Below, one piece after another: positions 10,870-23,200 of a stretch of 64,000 nt of DNA; position 1 is the stretch's first letter, and each line of letters begins with the position of its first letter. The notes under the pieces were generated by a model. That model saw nothing but the letters and a program-made list of their open reading frames with translations, searched no databases and had not been told where the DNA came from. The stretch comes from Drosophila pseudoobscura (Eukaryota; Arthropoda; Insecta; Diptera; Drosophilidae). The stretch spans positions 1,364,001-1,428,000 of the forward strand of contig NC_046683.1 in assembly GCF_009870125.1 (NCBI RefSeq). The letters are read 5' to 3'. Made by a program: the position numbers and the translations under genes.

Positions 10870-13484
10870 AAGACTCTTTTGAAAAGGTGTCAAAACGTAT
10901 CCCGGAATTTTGTGCTGAGATACACCCTTAACATTATCTTTGGAATAGCTTTCGACCAGATCTTGATGCGGGGTCCCACTCTAAAAGGATTGCTTTTCCG
11001 CAGCATTAATAGCCGAGAAAACTAAAACCGCAAGATCATACAAAGTTACCATATAATCGCTAAAAAGCCGAATCTGGATCAGATCGGATTACTATTAAAG
11101 TCGGAAGATACGCTCTTGCCATGCACCGTTGGCTGCTGTGGGACTGCCCCGACAATCCGATGGCAATGGCACTCCAGAGCCTGACCGTCGTGCGAAACAC
11201 TCTCCCCACCGGCCGAAGTCGCCACGGCTTCCAAAACACCTTGGACAACTCTGGGCGACTGGCCGACTGGCCGAGCGGGACCAAGTTTCCCCTTATCAGG
11301 GCTTCTCAGGGTCCAGAGTGTATCAATCGCGACGATAGCCATGGAGCTAGGCCATCAACTGGTAGAAAAATATTATGTGCAATTGAAATTAAAAGTTGTG
11401 CACTTTCAGTTTCGCGGTCGAGGACAACTTTTGTAGGAGCACTAGGACTAGGACTGGTAAAGGACTCCGACAACTGGAGGACTGCTACCCTCAAACACGA
11501 GGTCTACAAACCCCAGAGTAGAGCTTTTCAATAGACAACTACCAAAGAAAGACTCGCATGAAAAAATTAGCTAGAGCTTGAAAATAATGTTCCGAAAATT
11601 TGATTCAAAGCAAAAACACTGATGTAGTATTATATTCACAGACCTGCTTTTTCCTAAAGACTATAAAATAAACTCAGAAATGTATCCCCCCATCGATTGG
11701 GTTTTTGTAAACTTAGATTTATTTCATTGTTGTCTGTGTGTCTGCGTGTCGGGTATTTGGGTATTTGGGGCTCCTTGGAGTGGTTTATGGATACTGTGGA
11801 TTAAGGATTCTGTGGGGTAACAATATGCTGGGGTAATATGATGCTCAACCGTGAAGCAATAATAACAACTAGAAATACAGCCAAGAGTAAGGATCAGGGC
11901 CTAGCCATGAACTTAAACTATTTTTATTTCTTTTTTTTGGTTTAGCTTTGGTTTTAGTTAGTTCTTTAGTTAAGTGCACATTCCGAATTGTTAGAAATAG
12001 TATATTTCTAACAATAGTTTTTTATTTGTTTTTTTTTTAGTTTTTTGTTTTGTTTTTTTTTTGGTAGCTCTAGCAGATCAATGCAAAACGAAAATATGTT
12101 CGGGCCAAGACAGCGGCCCGCCTAGAAACATTGGTAAAAGCGCAGGCCAAAGTGTCTTAAAAGTTAGCTACAGTCTTTCTTAAGATTTACCCACCCCAAA
12201 AACCTCTCTATGTGTATATATGTATATGCTTATGTACATGTCCCCCATTATATGTGTATATATTTTCTATATATGTATGCAGTATATTTTCATATCGGTA
12301 TATACACTATTTAATCGCTCGTTTAACAATTAATTTTGATTTTATTTGGTAGGTATTTTATAACAATTTCATTGTTTTTCTCCATTTTTTTGGTTAGAGT
12401 TTACGTGAGTGGAAGCAGCTTTTCTTTTTATGGGTTTTCCCCTGGGAAAACGAATATATTTTATGTATTTTCCCAGCTACTATAGCATATTAAATATATC
12501 TATATATTTTGTTTCGCTTATTTTCATTGGATTTATCATACTAGTTTTATTCAATTGTGAGGCCGATAACTAAAGCACGTGGCATTCTGCCATTTATTTA
12601 AAATGTTTATCAAACGTGTATATCGATATACATATCATTTATCGATTATCGATTATATATATATAGATCATTTGGTGCGCTCTACAGTGCAAAATATTTG
12701 CTCAATTATAAAATTGTTTCACAGTTTGTTGAATTCGAACAAAAAAAAAACAAACAACAAACCAAAAAAAAAACAATAAGGAGTCTGAGTGGAAAAGCTA
12801 TATAGTCGAGTACTTAAGTCTGGTACGACTATGCGAGAACCGTTCCTCGATTCGGAATCTGTTTGCAATATCTAATGATATCGTGGATTTTTAGAACAAC
12901 GGACAAACGTCTAGAACGTAAGATCGGAGTAGGAACGGATCTCAGAAGGGGATTCGTCAGAGTCAGGAGCTTAAAGCAAACATTGGCTTGTTTTTCTCTA
13001 TATATAAATTGATTGGATCCATCCGAAAGATACTCGTACGATGGCATGGGCATTAACTAGGCAAAAATTGAAAACTGTTTTGTTGTTGTAGCTTCAGCAA
13101 ATTCATGAATAATTATACGTTCGTTATTGGTAAATCCTTACAATTTCCGTTCAATTGAATTTGTATCACAGCAATATATTTGTTTTTAGTTTTTAGTTTA
13201 GTTATTATTTATAAGTTAGTGTATATATATATTCCAGATATTTGTGGTGTGGTATTGTGGTGTTGTGGCGTGGTGTGGCGTGTCGAGTGGTGATTCGGAA
13301 AAGCAAACCAAATCAGATCTTGGAAAGCGCCTAACTCTTCTCTGAAGCACAAAGGAAACCGAAATCAAATCAAACTCGTTTCTATTATTACTCTGTAGTA
13401 CTCGTATCTGTAACTAGTGTAAGCTCTAATAACAATCCGAGATCAAACCGCAATCAACAACCTATGTGGTAAGTGTTTGTACTC
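10870..13484. other. Non-coding interval between Yp1 and the Ig gene
   Basis: From about 11.7 kb onward the sequence is AT- and T-rich on the plus strand, as expected for a long A-rich 3' UTR of the minus-strand Ig/FN3 gene. The block at 11.0-11.55 kb is more GC-rich and carries an open frame (11121-11534, +) that resembles nothing I know. No RNA gene is recognised. Confidence 0.4.
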
Positions 13485-13840
13485 TCAAATACGTTTGATG
13501 GTGGGACCTGTAAAAAATACCGAAACTTTGCGCTTAAATCTCTCCATCGTGGGCTCGTGCTCCTCCTCATAGTCCTCGTCATCATCATCAAACACCACCA
13601 CAGGTGGCGGCGGGCGATATTGTGGATGTCCAGGTGGATGCAGGCGACTGGGCCGCGGCTTCTGGCCAAAGATAATGGTGCGTGTAAATCGCACTCGTGC
13701 CTCCTCCTCCGCTTCGGCAGCCGCTTCCGCTTCTGCATCGTTCTCAGCATCGCCACCAGCAGCACCACCGCCTCCATCCGATTCGCTGAAACCGGGATTA
13801 AGTATTATATTCGGTATAAGCTCAATGCTGTCCCAACCAT
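13485..13840 (-). CDS. Possible alternative last exon with an acidic cytoplasmic tail for the Ig/FN3 gene
   Basis: A minus-strand frame ending at a stop at 13485. It reads Glu/Ala-rich, then a proline-rich patch, then a run of Asp/Glu around FDDDDEDYEEE, then a basic end KRKVSVFFTGPTIKRI. GC content and codon choice are much higher than in the flanking AT-rich DNA. There is no plausible internal start, and an acceptor-like AG lies upstream (about 13841-13860). It lies downstream of, and on the same strand as, the Ig/FN3 transmembrane exon, so the simplest reading is an alternative tail used when the stop in that exon is spliced out. It could instead be the end of an unrelated gene. The acceptor is not fixed. 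Confidence 0.42.
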
Positions 13841-14410
13841 CTTGCAGTTCTTCAAGCCACCATAGAAGAAGGATATATACATATATAATATATATATAGA
13901 AAGAGATAGAGAGGTATATAGAAAGAGAGAGAGAGAGAGAAAGACAAATACATTTATTAGACAAATTTATGATAATTGTTCAGTACTTTACCTCTTCTTT
14001 GGTATATTGGTTTTTAGAGGGGGAATAGTTTTGTTTTATCGTGTATATGTTCAGGGTTTTATTTTTATGTGTGGATGTGTTTATATAAGTCTATGTGTGT
14101 GTGTGGGTGTGTGTGCAACAGTTAAACAACATTTAAAGCACGACCATAGAGACACTCAAGGGCAAAACTTTGAGCTCAAGTTACACCATCGGCAAACAGT
14201 GGTAGAGCCCGTGGGAATGGTTAAAATATAGACATTCGCGTGTACACGTACACGAGCCAAAGAATATTCAATGTGAATGGCAATTTCCATGTGCATGCCC
14301 ATCGTGTAACAGCTAGTACTGCCCTCGTTATGTAGTATATTTTTTGTGTCTGCATAGTGTATGAGTGTGTGTGTTGTGTGTGCACATTCTATAGCGTGTG
14401 TCTTCTGTGG

Positions 14411-14448
<38 letters not shown>

Positions 14449-16457
14449 CGAACATAAATCAAACACTCAACAAAACATTTATACATTCTTTCGGGTTTGT
14501 TTTTGTTTTCCATTAAAACGTTTAATGTTCTCGTGCTTGGTTTTTAAATGCAAATAACATAATAATATTCGGTAAATTACATAAACGGTTACAACATTGA
14601 TAAAGCAGTTTTTGTTTTTCTTTTGGTTTTTTCTAGGCATTTTACAATATTAATTATGCAATATTTTTCTAGTTTATTTCTGCCGAGTATATCTTTGGTT
14701 TTCCCTTTCTAGCCGTTTTTGATTGCTTCAAAATTGTTTAAAACTTCAAAAGGGTTTAGAGTTTTTTCGGTATTTTTGTTTTGTTTATTTTTTTTAATTG
14801 CTTGCTACAAGTGCGCTGGCTATCACAGTTAAAGTGCTTAAAGCTTTGATTTCTTTGGTCTACGATTGCAATTCTTAGATTTTTTTGGTTAATTTTTTTG
14901 TATTTAAGGGAAAAAGCGCACTTTCGTTGGCTTAAGGCTACAGCAGGGTAAGATTCTAGGCTTCTAGTTTCTACATATATAAAGATTTGTTCAATGGCAT
15001 AATTGTGGATGAATAGGTATGAAATATTGAGCTACTTGTATCCTTGTACTGCCTGGAATATTTGCAGAAATAAATCACAGTAAATTTTCCTAGTTATGAG
15101 CTCAACGGAAGAATGGTGTTAATGTACTACCGAATATTTTAAATGAAACAATTTTTTTTTTAAATAGAAACATTTAATGGTATAAGAAAAAGGCTATTCG
15201 GAAATTAATTTCAACTATCTTGAATGGAAGACCTAAGCGTACAATCTTCACAAATAAATTCCCCTCAAAAGGGAACAACATTCCAATTAGAGCCACAACA
15301 GCATGAATGAGTCACGAAGCCGAATCAGGCAGGATTCACTTCTCTTTACCCCACTAATTTATTCGAGTGTTGGCATCTGGACGAAGTAAGTATACTCCAA
15401 GGCATACCTCTAACCCATGATAAAATCATTTCGTAGGTGGTGTCTTCACCACATCTGCTCTCTTTCGAGGACCATCCGTTTATCGAAAGACGTACAGCCT
15501 ATTTATTAGCGAAAATATTTTCTGTTCTCTCAGCTGAAACAACAACCAACGAAAAGAGGAGAATGTGAAACGTTTGCTATCACTTTCTAGCGCCTGTCTC
15601 TCTGAGAACTGAGAGAGCGAGTCGGAAAAGTGGATGGTCCTCACCACAGCGGACGAGACGACCTTTAAGTAATTTCATCATGCTTTAACCGAAATGAATG
15701 GAGTTTAACTGATGAAAAAATCTTTATATACGAACATATGCGAACTATATATGTGGACTGCATATGGTATATGGTATTTGTATTTACAAATTATATATAG
15801 GGCCATTGGTACTAAAGCTATATACATACATATCATGACTTATAATTATAAACAACATTGACAATAAAGCAAACAATTGTTTCGGGGGCCGTTGCCAGAC
15901 ATGAATATAGATATAGATAGCCACTCATACAACACGCAAATTATAACTGAATGGAACATTGAACAACAATTGCAACAATATTAACAATAACAATAGCAAC
16001 AACAATAACAGCAAATAGCAATAGCCATAGCAATGAGAACAACAATGCGTGAGAGTAAACAAAAAGGAGAAACATAACTCAAAAGTCAGCTAAGAAACCA
16101 AAGATTATAGAACACTTAGATTACGCATCGGTACCAGTTGTAGAACCCTCTCAACCTCTTTTCGTTGCAAAGATTTCGTTGCCGTTGCGTCATCTATGTG
16201 GTTCTAAAATCTTTGTTAAAACTCATCCAAATGAAACACAACAAAAAATGGTTCTAGTCCATTGCATTGCCCAACACTGGCACACACAAAACACAGGAAC
16301 AGTAACAGGCATTTGCTGCACAGCACTGGCAAGCCACACACAAAACGTGAAATCTTTTGATTTTGATTAATTGATTGTTGGTTTGGTTGGAGTTTGGAGT
16401 TCTTTGGATTTGGTTTTTCTTTTCTTTTTTTTTTGAGTTTTTGTGAGTTAATGCGAC
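13841..16457. other. Intron or 3' UTR of the Ig/FN3 gene with microsatellites
   Basis: AT-rich, with TG-rich tracts near 14100 and 14413-14443 and a cluster of AAC repeats near 15960-16030. Nothing coding or RNA-like stands out. Confidence 0.45.
14413..14443. repeat. (GT)n microsatellite
   Basis: About 15 perfect GT units, inside the presumed 3' region of the Ig/FN3 gene. Confidence 0.9.
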
Positions 16458-18082
16458 TTAGTCTGTACCCATTTGCGATGCTTGGTAGCACTCCTTGGAG
16501 AGCACAATGCAGAGTCCAATGGCTAATATCACAAGTGTTCCGAGCACTATACTGACGGCCACTATCCAAATGCGTGGATCGAAATTGTCTAAGTCGGGTT
16601 TAATAAGGCGTATGAGATCTGAACGCGCAACAAGAGAGATATATATAGGAGAGAAACAGAGATTTATATAGAGATATAGAGAGAGAGAGAGAGAGAGAGA
16701 GATACATCACACACATCGAAAGCACTCCCGAAAGGGAGACAGAGAGTAGGAAAGTGATTGGGGGGAGAGAGAGAGAAAAAAGAGATATAGATGGACAACA
16801 AAAATAATTACAAAATATACTAATAACAATGATCTATACGATAACGATTTACGATTACGATTACAATTTAAGGTTACGTCAATCGATAATACACGATAAC
16901 ACTAGAGTTGCGGGGCGATGGCAACCAGAGCTGCAACTAGTTTGGTGGCAGCCCTGGCCGCATCCAACTACCGACAACAACAAAAAGAAAAATACAGTTT
17001 ACACATTGAAAATAGTAAATACGGATAAGTACGGTTATCCACAGAAAACAAAAAAAGAATACAGTCAGACCCTAGAACCTAACCTATGATAAATGATAAA
17101 TGCCTATCCTAAGATACAGATCGCCCTACTATCGTATGAGTTGTGTGTGTGGATCTCCACTGAAAGTACTCACCCTCTTCTTTGGTCTCCGGCAAGGTGG
17201 TGACATTGGTGGTGACCACCACGCCGCTGCCCAGCTCATTGTTGGCCCATATCCGGAACTCATAGGTGGTGTTGGGCGCCAAACGATACACCTCCATTTG
17301 ACGCTGAATCATTGCAATTTGTTGGTATTATTTGGGGCTTAAAAATACATAGCTGCAAATACTGACCACATTGGGTGCTATATTGATGGGATCCATGCGG
17401 GTCCAGGCGTGCTCGAAGCTGGCATTTGCCGGCGGCTGGCTGTACGAGACATTCCGGAATTCGGCCGTGAAGCTGCGCACCGGATAGCCGCCCGACTGGG
17501 TCTTGTTGAAGCGCCAAATGAGAAAACCCAGTATGGTTGATGCCTTGAAGTACAGCTGCGTCACGGGGCCGGGTACAGTGCGCACCGTGAGCTTTGTGCG
17601 CTGGTATGCCTGATACGCCAGCTCCTCCTCCCCCTCCTCCTCCTGGCCCTGATCTTGATCTTGATCTGGCTTCTGCCCCAGCTCTTGCCTTTTGGGTTGG
17701 GCTGTGGTTGTTGCGGTGTCCTCCTCTGGCAGCAGCTGCTGCTCCTCCTCCTTCTCCCGTCGCGGTGAGGTAGTTGTCGCTGGGCTAGCGGTTGTTGTTG
17801 CTCGTGTAGTTGTCGTTGTGGCGAAGCACACATAAATGCCAGCATCCGATATGCTCACATTACGCAGCACTAAGACACGACCCGTCTGGGGAAAAGAAGA
17901 AGAAGTACATTCTGCAAGTAGATCCTCCATTTGGGCACCACTCACCTGAACTATCGTGCTGTTGCTGCCGTGCTCTTTCACCCACATTATGTTGCCCTGG
18001 GCGATGCAGGGTATGCTGACATTTCCGCCCTTATCCGTTGCGTATTCGTTGTACTTAATCGTGGAGCTGAGCACCGTGAGCA
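16458..18082 (-). CDS. Ig + fibronectin-III single-pass membrane protein (5' exon not found)
   Basis: Four minus-strand exons with consistent phases: 18082-17946, 17885-17367, 17303-17174 and 16618-16458 (TAA at 16460), giving about 314 codons. The first begins after an acceptor in phase 1, so a signal-peptide exon must lie upstream. Order: an Ig V-type domain (Cys in SIPCIAQ, Trp in IMWVKE, Cys in GIYVCFA); a roughly 75-residue Thr, then Glu/Gln/Lys-rich low-complexity stretch; the last Ig strand (TKLTVRTV); one FN3 domain (PGPVTQLYF to TNVTTLPE); a short stalk with DNFDPR; one transmembrane helix (IWIVAVSIVLGTLVILAIGL); and a short tail KECYQASQMGTD. Several Asn-X-Ser/Thr sites. It is probably a cell-surface adhesion or recognition protein; I do not recognise the named fly gene. 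An alternative tail may lie at 13.5-13.8 kb. Confidence 0.82.
16680..16701. repeat. (GA)n microsatellite
   Basis: Eleven perfect GA units within the intron before the transmembrane exon of the Ig/FN3 gene, in a wider GA-rich stretch to about 16790. On a fly X chromosome such tracts can act as GAGA-factor or CLAMP/MSL sites, but nothing here shows use. Confidence 0.85.
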
Positions 18083-18334
18083 CTGCAAAAGAAACCAGAA
18101 AGCATAAAAGGATGAAGGACAGTTAGCAGTGAACCATTTCCCCAGCTCGTCATGCAGCAGTGCATCTCGGTCGATTCAAATGAGCGGAAACCAGCTTCGA
18201 GCAGCCATATCTTCGATCTGCCCCACACAATGTGCGCCTGCCACTTGGATTAATTGATTTTGATAGACAGAGGCGACCCCTCAGCTCCACCGAACAGAGA
18301 AGGCTTCCCTTCAGTGCCTCCAGTGCCTGTTGCG

Positions 18335-19503
18335 ATGTCCGCCGACTGGCTAGACCGCTGTCTGGGCGGATACTTTCAGTTGCTGGCCCTGCGTTGCAGC
18401 TACTCCAAGCGTCGCGCGGGTCGCCTGCTGAGCAACCTCTACCTGATGCTGGTGATCCTTGACTTGGTGGTACAGATGAGAAGCTATGCCCATGGTGAAG
18501 AGCCCATGGTCGATCGAATGCTCTTCTTTCCCAAGGCCATTCAGGCCGTGAATGTGTTCTACAAGCTCGTCCATGCCCTGATTGCCCTCTTTGCGTTGGT
18601 CGGATGCCAGCGGGAGCGTCGTCTGTTGCAACAGCTGCCACCCACGCATGCCACACCGGGGATCTATCGACAAGTGGCCCTGGAGTTCCTGATGGTTGTG
18701 TACGCACTGTGGATTTCCTTTTTCGACTCCCTGAACGCCGGCCAGATCCTTGAGAACCTGCGCTATGTCTTCAGCTCTCAAGCGGTGCGCGCCCGCTACC
18801 TGCAGATGCTCCTCCTGGTCGGACGCCTCCAGGCACAGCTGGAGCAACTGCAGCGCCAGTTGATCGATTGCTCTCTGGACGACTACCAGCAGCTGCGCTC
18901 CTCGTATGCCCACCTGGCCCGGCTGTGCCGCTCTCTGTCACAGCTCTATGGCCCGTCGCTGCTCCTGCTAAATGTCCTCGTTCTGGGCGACTGCCTCATC
19001 GTCTGCAACGTGTACTTCATGGTGGAGCATCTGGAGGCAGTGCCTGCCACATGGCTAGTCCTCTGGCAGGCCGTCTACATTGTGGTGCCCACCCTCGTGA
19101 AGATCTGGACGGTGTGCGCCGCCTGTGATCGCTTTGTGATGGGGGTAAGTGTCCTCCCGCCGTTGAATGAATCGTTCGAGGTAATTCGAGGGAATCTTGT
19201 TTGCAGTCGAAAATTCTGCGACAACAATTAAGCGACAGACGCGGCAGGACGTCCGAGGAACGCAGCCAAATCGAGGAGTTCGTCCTGCAAATCATGCAGG
19301 ATACCCTGCAGTTCAATGTCTGTGGCATCTACCATCTGAATCTGCAAACTCTGGCTTCGGTAAGACACGCCCCGGACATAGACAAACAGAACTCAAAAAG
19401 CCTAAAAAAGCTCCTCTGCTCTGCTCTCCTTTTCTTGCAGATGTTCTTCTTCATATTGGAAGTTCTGGTCATATTTCTGCAATTTGTGTCGGTCATTCGT
19501 TGA
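18335..19503 (+). CDS. Gr9a: Gustatory receptor, Gr9a-like
   Basis: Three exons: 18335-19144, 19207-19359 and 19441-19503, all phase 0, giving 341 residues. The open frame continues upstream of 18335 but with no earlier ATG, so this start is chosen. The protein is strongly hydrophobic with about seven membrane spans and long Leu/Gln-rich helical loops. The last two short exons carry the conserved end of insect gustatory receptors, a Thr/Ser-rich run then a helix of the form FFILEVLVIFLQF, a variant of the family's TYhhhhhQF motif. Intron positions near the 3' end are also typical. Insect Grs are ligand-gated cation channels with inverted topology in chemosensory neurons. The symbol is given from location beside the yolk genes and length; family membership is the firmer claim. 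It lies just upstream of, and opposite to, the Ig/FN3 exons. Confidence 0.85.
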
Positions 19504-20024
19504 GTGAATAAATCATGAAATGTAGCAGGAAAGGCCAAAGCACGAACATGATTTTCTTACGGGTGGGCTGGGGGAGGCATCAATTTCTGGCTGTTGCAGA
19601 AAATGTTGCCACGACATGCGATGCGCGAAGGTCAGGAGGCGGCATACAAAAACACGCATACAACACAGGACGAAGCAGCGAGGCACCGAAGCCCACTTTC
19701 CATGCCCCACATCCTGGCAGAAGGGGGCTGTAGCTTTACTTTTCATCAAAAGCAACCAACTGTTAAAGTATTTTCCATAGGCTTTGAACAGTTTTTGTTC
19801 TTTTTTAGGGCTCTCTTAAGCGATGGTTTTTTCTGGCAGTGAAATAACGATTCATTCAATGCCATTCATTTTTGCAGCAAATGAAAGCATTTACATAGTT
19901 CACTTTAAAAGTCAGTCCGATTACGATACTCGGACCACATCCGATTACGATATTCGTGCTGTGACTACAGCAATCGACCACAAGAGGCGATGAGCTGCAG
20001 AGCAAGCGCCGCTGATCCCTGTCT

Positions 20025-20252
20025 ATCGATATCTATCGAATAATACTCGATATCATAGGATGAACTCTTTTCTTGGGAATCTCTCGAGTCAATCGTTTAC
20101 TCGTATCGCTACTTATCGATAAATGCTCGATTTTGCGAGCAATACATGTAAGTGGTATTCTTCAATCAATACTCCAATCCCAATATTTATTTTCTTGAGC
20201 TTCCCTACAGTCCATTGAGTTATATCGATATTTATCGGTAATTTATCGATTT
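20025..20252. promoter_or_regulatory. Cluster of CGATA / TATCGAT elements
   Basis: Within about 230 bp there are many CGATA or ATCGA motifs on both strands, several as ATCGAT palindromes (near 20026, 20119 and 20224). DREF and the insulator protein BEAF-32 both recognise CGATA-based sites. Clustering far from any visible ATG fits a promoter or a boundary element. Confidence 0.45.
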
Positions 20253-23200
20253 ACGCCTTGCGCTGGAATATTGATACTCTTTAAGTATACAATAATACAA
20301 GATTTTATTTGTTTTTCATTGACATTCGCTCAATTTCTATTATATGAACCTTATATCATATATCCTCCATATAGAAATGTCCCTCCAATTTGGCAAAATC
20401 AATGCGTCAGCAGAAAGGAATATGGCCAAAAATGCGTCACCAGCAGACAATGACGACCCAATTGATGGACAGCCAGGCATCGAATGAGCCAAGTGATTGA
20501 ACAACCCATGTGATTGAATGAGCGAGTGGCTGACTCACTGAATGAACGAGTGAGTGACCCTTCCATCCACGGACTTCATTCGATTGTGGGTGGGTTCCGT
20601 GTTTCAAATCAATTAAGTGACGTCAGCACATGGACATGGATGGACGAGCGGATGGGTGGAGGGGCTCAGAGGCACATCAACCACGTCCCGCCCCCAAAAA
20701 GTGGTGTGCCCTGGCCCCCACTTCCGGGCCCAGCAGCACAAACTTTTTGCCAATGGCTTATCAAAGTTATGGATGAATGAATGGACAGCAGGTACTCTAC
20801 TCACATACAGGTTGAAAGTTACTCACATATGTGTTTTCATTCCAAAATGATTAAATCATTTCGTGCTGATGTTTATTTGAAAGTGCAGAAGCAAATATTT
20901 TGCAGCGAAACCGGCAGAAACTTCCATCGGAAAAGCAGCTTCAAGCAAAACAGACTTCCATTTAATTTCAATGCCCCAAAAGATGGAAACCACAGCCATA
21001 GACCAGCTCCTTCTCTATACATTTCCTTCATGGGGCTTCATGGGGCGCTGCGTTTTTCTTCACAAGTTGAATAATTAATGCCCTGCGAGCCTGGCATCCT
21101 CCAGAGGAGCATAAGGAGCATCATTTGCGCGTAGATGTATCCACCTTTCAGGGAAGCAAGCAACAAGCAACTCAACATAGAGGCATCCTGAAACAGGACC
21201 CTGCTGAGAGATCGAATCCAAGAGGTTTTCAAGGCAAAAACTTTGCCCCCTGCCGAGCAAACGTTTCGAGGGCTTTCTCGCATAGTCTCCCAGCATAGTG
21301 GCCCGTATGTGGGTATCCTTCTCGAAAACTGTACATACAACTTTCGAGTGGGGAAAGGACTGAGTTTTCACTGTTGTTTACAGCACACATGCATGCGAGT
21401 CAAACTCAATTCAGTCAGAACTTTAATCAGTTTTTGCGGCTTAATCAATGTTCATTCAAAATAAAATTTTAAAATCAACTCACGCTCCGATTCAATCTGG
21501 TCAACTCAAGTCCTTTTGAAGGCCACGAATGCAATTTAAAGGAGTATCGCACAGATATAGCAGCGAAATAAAGTTGTAATTTGAAAGGCCAGCATTGCCA
21601 GGTTCAAACACTAATCTTTCGAGCAGTGTTGCCGTCATATGGACCCCGCCAAGGTATCGCTGCCAGAAAAATGCACTCATCACTCTATTCGGCATGTACT
21701 CGTATACCCGGAGTGCTACCCCATGACATGGTTCTGTCATTTTTGGGTTGAAACTGTTTGCAATATTTATGAGTCCCCCTAGAGCGTCCCTCGTTGGTTC
21801 GTTGTCGCATTCGTCGTGTGTCAGCGACCGAGGCAACCGAAAAAACCCTCCCGCCGAGGCGCCACACTTGTTTTTGCGATATGTATATCAAATATACTAT
21901 AAACAGAGAGGGCCCTGACATTTCCATGGCGTTTAATAATGCATTTGTCTTAGAACCATTGAATCCATTAAAATCGTCGTCCAACGGATCATTGCATTAA
22001 TGGATGTGGTGGCGGCGGCTGCGGCGACTGCGGCGGATGTGGAACAACAAATGGCATTTGGGAAATGCAATTTTCATCCATTCCAATTCCAATTCCAATT
22101 CATAAAGCATTCAGCCCCAAAGATGGCAGGGGAAGACCATGAAAAACAATCAAATAAATGCACCAAGAATGTGCAAGAAATGCAATGCAAATTGAAATAC
22201 CAATGAAAATGTGCAATGCATACAGCATCAAACACTTCCCCTTTGGATGGACAAAAGAGCTCAAGCTCTTTCTAAAAACTCCTTCAATCAGCCATCAAGG
22301 AATGCATTTAACATTGGGATTTTTGGGGAAAAGGAAACATTCCATAGAGGAAACATTCCTTCGATGCTTCTCCAAGGTTGCGCTTCACCATTTCCCCCAC
22401 ATTGGGAAGCAGAAGAGCACTCGAGTGGAAGGAAGCGAAACTCAAGCGACAACAAAAGAGTCACTCAATTTTAATACTTTTCCTCACTTTTGTTAATGTT
22501 TTTGTCTTTCTTATTGTTTTTATTCTGTTTCGCGTCCAGTGAAAGAAGTGGCTCCACTGTCAAGTCTCACAGGCAACAAAAGAGAAAAGCTGTCTGAAGA
22601 ATTTTCGCGTGCAATTTCCCAGAACTCACTTTATTATTATTGCCCCAATGGGCTCTTGGGGCAACAAAATAAAATGCCAGAATTAATTAAAATTCATAAT
22701 TAGTTGCATTTTTGCCCCACGACTCGACTGCGGTGCGGTGCGGTGCGAGGGGAGGACAATGAGGTCACGAAAAGAGCTAATCCTTACAGCCTCCGGGCGG
22801 TGGATCATAGTGCGCGCACAGTGGGAACAAAAGCATCGAAAGAGCGTGTCCTTTCGCTTATGGGAAACTTTGAACAGCGATTGCTTTCGCCACTCGCATC
22901 ATTCGACGATCGACATCGATGTACTGCTCTGGCATCACACGTGGCACCCTTTCACCTATGGGAAATTGGTGGGGTGACAGCAACGTCAGTCCGAAAGTGC
23001 TCCGTGGAAAAGGATATTTCATTTAAGCAAATCCCGCAGCCATTTCTGCATCAAGCAGTTCCATTCCATGCCATTGGGAGAAATTCTTTGGATTTTCATT
23101 GCATTTCTCTCGTCTCAGGCCACTGTGCTCTTTTCACGTCAATTCTCATTTCGCAGTTTATTTGTTTTGCAAAAACTTGCTTCCTGGGCTGCGTTCTGGT

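Noticed and set aside
11121-11534. 137-codon plus-strand frame downstream of Yp1
   Set aside because: It starts with ATG, but composition is mixed, no motif or signal is visible and nothing in it resembles a known protein. It lies in a GC-richer patch where long frames arise by chance.
21501-21836. 111-codon minus-strand frame with protein-like look
   Set aside because: Opens on TTG rather than ATG, no domain, no plausible splice partners. Treated as chance.
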